Positions 62,533-64,000 of a stretch of 64,000 nt of DNA are shown piece after piece. A model generated the notes under the pieces. The model was not told where the DNA came from, did no database searches, and saw only the letters and a list, made by a program, of their open reading frames with translations. The stretch is from Streptomyces sp. NBC_00287 (GTDB lineage Bacteria; Actinomycetota; Actinomycetes; Streptomycetales; Streptomycetaceae), in the NCBI RefSeq assembly GCF_036173105.1, contig NZ_CP108053.1:3224001-3288000 (forward strand), read 5' to 3'. Numbering within the stretch: the stretch's first letter is position 1; each line of letters opens with the position of its first letter. A program made the translations under genes and the position numbers.

Positions 62533-63002
62533 ACGCCGACCACATGCACGACGAGCGTGCCGGCATCCTCCTGGTCGACGACATGGAGGACAACCTGATC
62601 GCGCTGGAGGCGGTCCTGGGTTCCCTCAACGAGCCCCTGGTACGCGCCCGTTCCGGCGAGGAGGCCATGAAGGCCCTGCTGCGCCGCCGCTTCGCCCTGG
62701 TCCTGCTGGACGTCCGTATGCCGGGCATGGACGGCTTCGAAACGGCGGCGAACATCAAACGCCTGGACCAGACGAAGGACGTCCCGATCATCTTCCTGAC
62801 CGGAGCGGAGGACGACGCGGGCTACACGTTCCGCGGCTATGCGACAGGCGCCGCGGACTACCTGACCAAGCCCTTCGACCCATGGATCCTCAGGGCAAAG
62901 GTCAGGGTGTTCCTGGACCTGCACCAGAAGCAACTCCAACTGGAGGCGCTCCGGGCGGAGGTCCAGGAACTCCGAGAGCAGATGAACAAGAACGAGCCGT
63001 GA
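62529..63002 (+). CDS. Single-domain response regulator with C-terminal coiled coil
   Basis: 157 residues. CheY-like receiver: acidic pair D17/D18, phospho-acceptor D61 (LVLLDVRMPGMDGFE), Thr in IIFLTGAEDD and switch Lys in DYLTKPFD. A short helical tail (QLQLEALRAEVQELREQM) follows, with no DNA-binding domain. The ATGA overlap with the giant kinase indicates they work together, with this protein as a second receiver or relay. It converges with the acyl-CoA ligase gene, stops adjacent. Confidence 0.93.
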   Translation: MNADHMHDERAGILLVDDMEDNLIALEAVLGSLNEPLVRARSGEEAMKALLRRRFALVLLDVRMPGMDGFETAANIKRLDQTKDVPIIFLTGAEDDAGYTFRGYATGAADYLTKPFDPWILRAKVRVFLDLHQKQLQLEALRAEVQELREQMNKNEP

Positions 63003-64000
63003 CTACGCCTCGCGCGTACCGGCGTACATCTCGTCGAGCAGATGCTGGTACTCCCGCTCCACCACCGGCCGCTTCAGCTTCAGGCTCGGCGTGATCTCAC
63101 CGTGCTCCACATCGAGATCCCGGGGCAGCAGCCGGAACTTCTTGATGGTCTGCCACCGCTGAAGCCCCTCGTTGAGCTGCTTCACATAGCCCTCGACCAT
63201 GGCAATGGTCTCCGGCGCGGCCACGATCTCCGCGTACGACTTGCCCTCCATGCCGTTCTCCTTGGCCCAGCCGAGGAGAGCGACCTCGTCCAGCGCGATG
63301 AGCGCCGTACAGAAGTTCTTGTCGGCACCGTGCACCAGGATGTTGGAGACGTAGGGGCAGACCGACTTGAAGGAGCCCTCGATCTCGGTCGGCGCGATGT
63401 ACTTGCCGCCGGAGGTCTTGAACAGGTCCTTCTTGCGGTCGGTGATCCGCAGATAGCCGTCGGGCGACAGCTCGCCGATGTCGCCGGTGTGGAACCAGCC
63501 GTCCGCCTCCAGCACCTCGGCGGTCTTCTCGGGCAGCCCGTGGTAGCCCTCCATGATCCCGGGCCCGCGCAGCAGGATCTCGCCGTCGTCGGCGATCCGG
63601 ACCTCGCAGCCGGGCAGCGGCTTGCCGACCGTGCCGGTGCGGTACGCCTCGCCCGGGTTGACGAAGGAGGCGGCGGAGGACTCGGTCAGGCCGTAGCCCT
63701 CGAGGATGTGGATGCCGGCGCCGGCGAAGAAGTAGCCGATCTCCGGGGCCAGCGCGACCGAGCCGGAGACACAGGCCCGCAGCCGTCCGCCGAAGGCCTC
63801 CCGCAGCTTGGAGTAGACGAGCGCGTCGGCGACCTTGTGCTTCGCGCCGAGCCCGAAGGGGACCGACGCGGTGCCGGTGCGCCGGAAGTTGTCCTGGCTG
63901 ACCTTGGCGTACTCGCGGGCCACCTCGGCCGCCCACTGGAAGATCTTGTACTTGGCGCCGCCGCCCGCGCGGGCCTTGGCGACGACCCCGTTGTAGACCT
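63003..64000 (-). CDS. Long-chain fatty acid-CoA ligase (AMP-forming), N-terminus cut by window edge
   Basis: 332 residues visible. The C-terminal half of an AMP-forming synthetase: GYGLTESSAASFVNPG, GKPLPGCEVRI, DGWFHTGDIGELSPDGYLRITDRKKDLFKTSGGKYIAPTEIE, and the C-terminal catalytic Lys region EITPSLKLKRPVV. This is the FadD15-like type common in actinobacteria. It activates long-chain fatty acids with ATP and CoA. The adenylation P-loop lies outside the window. Confidence 0.9.
   Translation of the reverse strand, partial: VYNGVVAKARAGGGAKYKIFQWAAEVAREYAKVSQDNFRRTGTASVPFGLGAKHKVADALVYSKLREAFGGRLRACVSGSVALAPEIGYFFAGAGIHILEGYGLTESSAASFVNPGEAYRTGTVGKPLPGCEVRIADDGEILLRGPGIMEGYHGLPEKTAEVLEADGWFHTGDIGELSPDGYLRITDRKKDLFKTSGGKYIAPTEIEGSFKSVCPYVSNILVHGADKNFCTALIALDEVALLGWAKENGMEGKSYAEIVAAPETIAMVEGYVKQLNEGLQRWQTIKKFRLLPRDLDVEHGEITPSLKLKRPVVEREYQHLLDEMYAGTREA

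Overview
The window is a 64-kb chromosomal piece of a high-GC actinomycete, almost certainly a Streptomyces or close relative. Codon third positions are strongly G/C biased and GTG/TTG starts are frequent. Many genes are coupled by ATGA or GTGA overlaps. Dispersed repeats of the kind scattered through Streptomyces genomes are present, and the gene order around era, ybeY, phoH, hrcA, dnaJ and hemW is the one usual for the genus. No tRNA, rRNA, CRISPR array, insertion sequence or prophage was seen. The only clearly mobile sequence is an intein inside phoH.

Layout. 1-4.9 kb: a truncated Tat-exported glycosidase-like gene, a class A beta-lactamase, a protein-tyrosine-phosphatase-like gene, a sigma factor coupled to a membrane protein, and a TetR regulator abutting a short SnoaL/NTF2-like gene. 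4.9-15.1 kb: a probable sialic-acid scavenging locus. It holds a FadR-type GntR regulator, a family 5 ABC importer with a fused permease-ATPase, a DapA/NanA-family lyase, a secreted seven-blade FG-GAP protein and a secreted sialidase. 15.2-20.1 kb: a LuxR/NarL two-component pair behind an MMPL exporter, then a TerB-like protein. 20.4-22.2 kb: leuA with an attenuator-type leader peptide. 22.4-26.4 kb: a protealysin-like M4 protease with its emfourin-type inhibitor, and a GH1 beta-glucosidase coupled to a sugar transporter.

26.4-34.4 kb: era, an amtB-glnK pair behind phased GlnR boxes, small conserved proteins, a CorC/HlyC CBS protein, ybeY, and phoH interrupted by a 337-residue intein. The intein has a class 3 (Trp-Cys-Thr) signature and a LAGLIDADG endonuclease. 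34.6-40.3 kb: a PfkB-family sugar kinase, gudD and kdgD for glucarate catabolism, an IclR regulator and an MFS transporter. 40.4-52.9 kb: housekeeping genes, namely adenine deaminase, RNase Z, HIT, tricorn protease, RsmE, nitronate monooxygenase, dnaJ and hrcA, with a perfect CIRCE element. 53.0-56.5 kb: an MBL-fold hydrolase, DUF3097, a Uma2 nuclease and hemW. 56.5-63.0 kb: a PP2C phosphatase diverging from a 1350-residue soluble hybrid kinase with six 92-residue HAMP repeats and a single-domain response regulator. The right edge cuts a long-chain acyl-CoA ligase.

How the genes work together: the sialidase would release sialic acid outside the cell, the importer would take it up and the lyase would open it, under the GntR regulator. 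GudD and KdgD form two consecutive steps from glucarate to alpha-ketoglutarate semialdehyde, under IclR. AmtB and GlnK form the nitrogen-uptake pair under GlnR. HrcA and CIRCE control the DnaJ branch of the heat-shock response. These assignments rest on motifs read by eye and on family knowledge; no database search was run.
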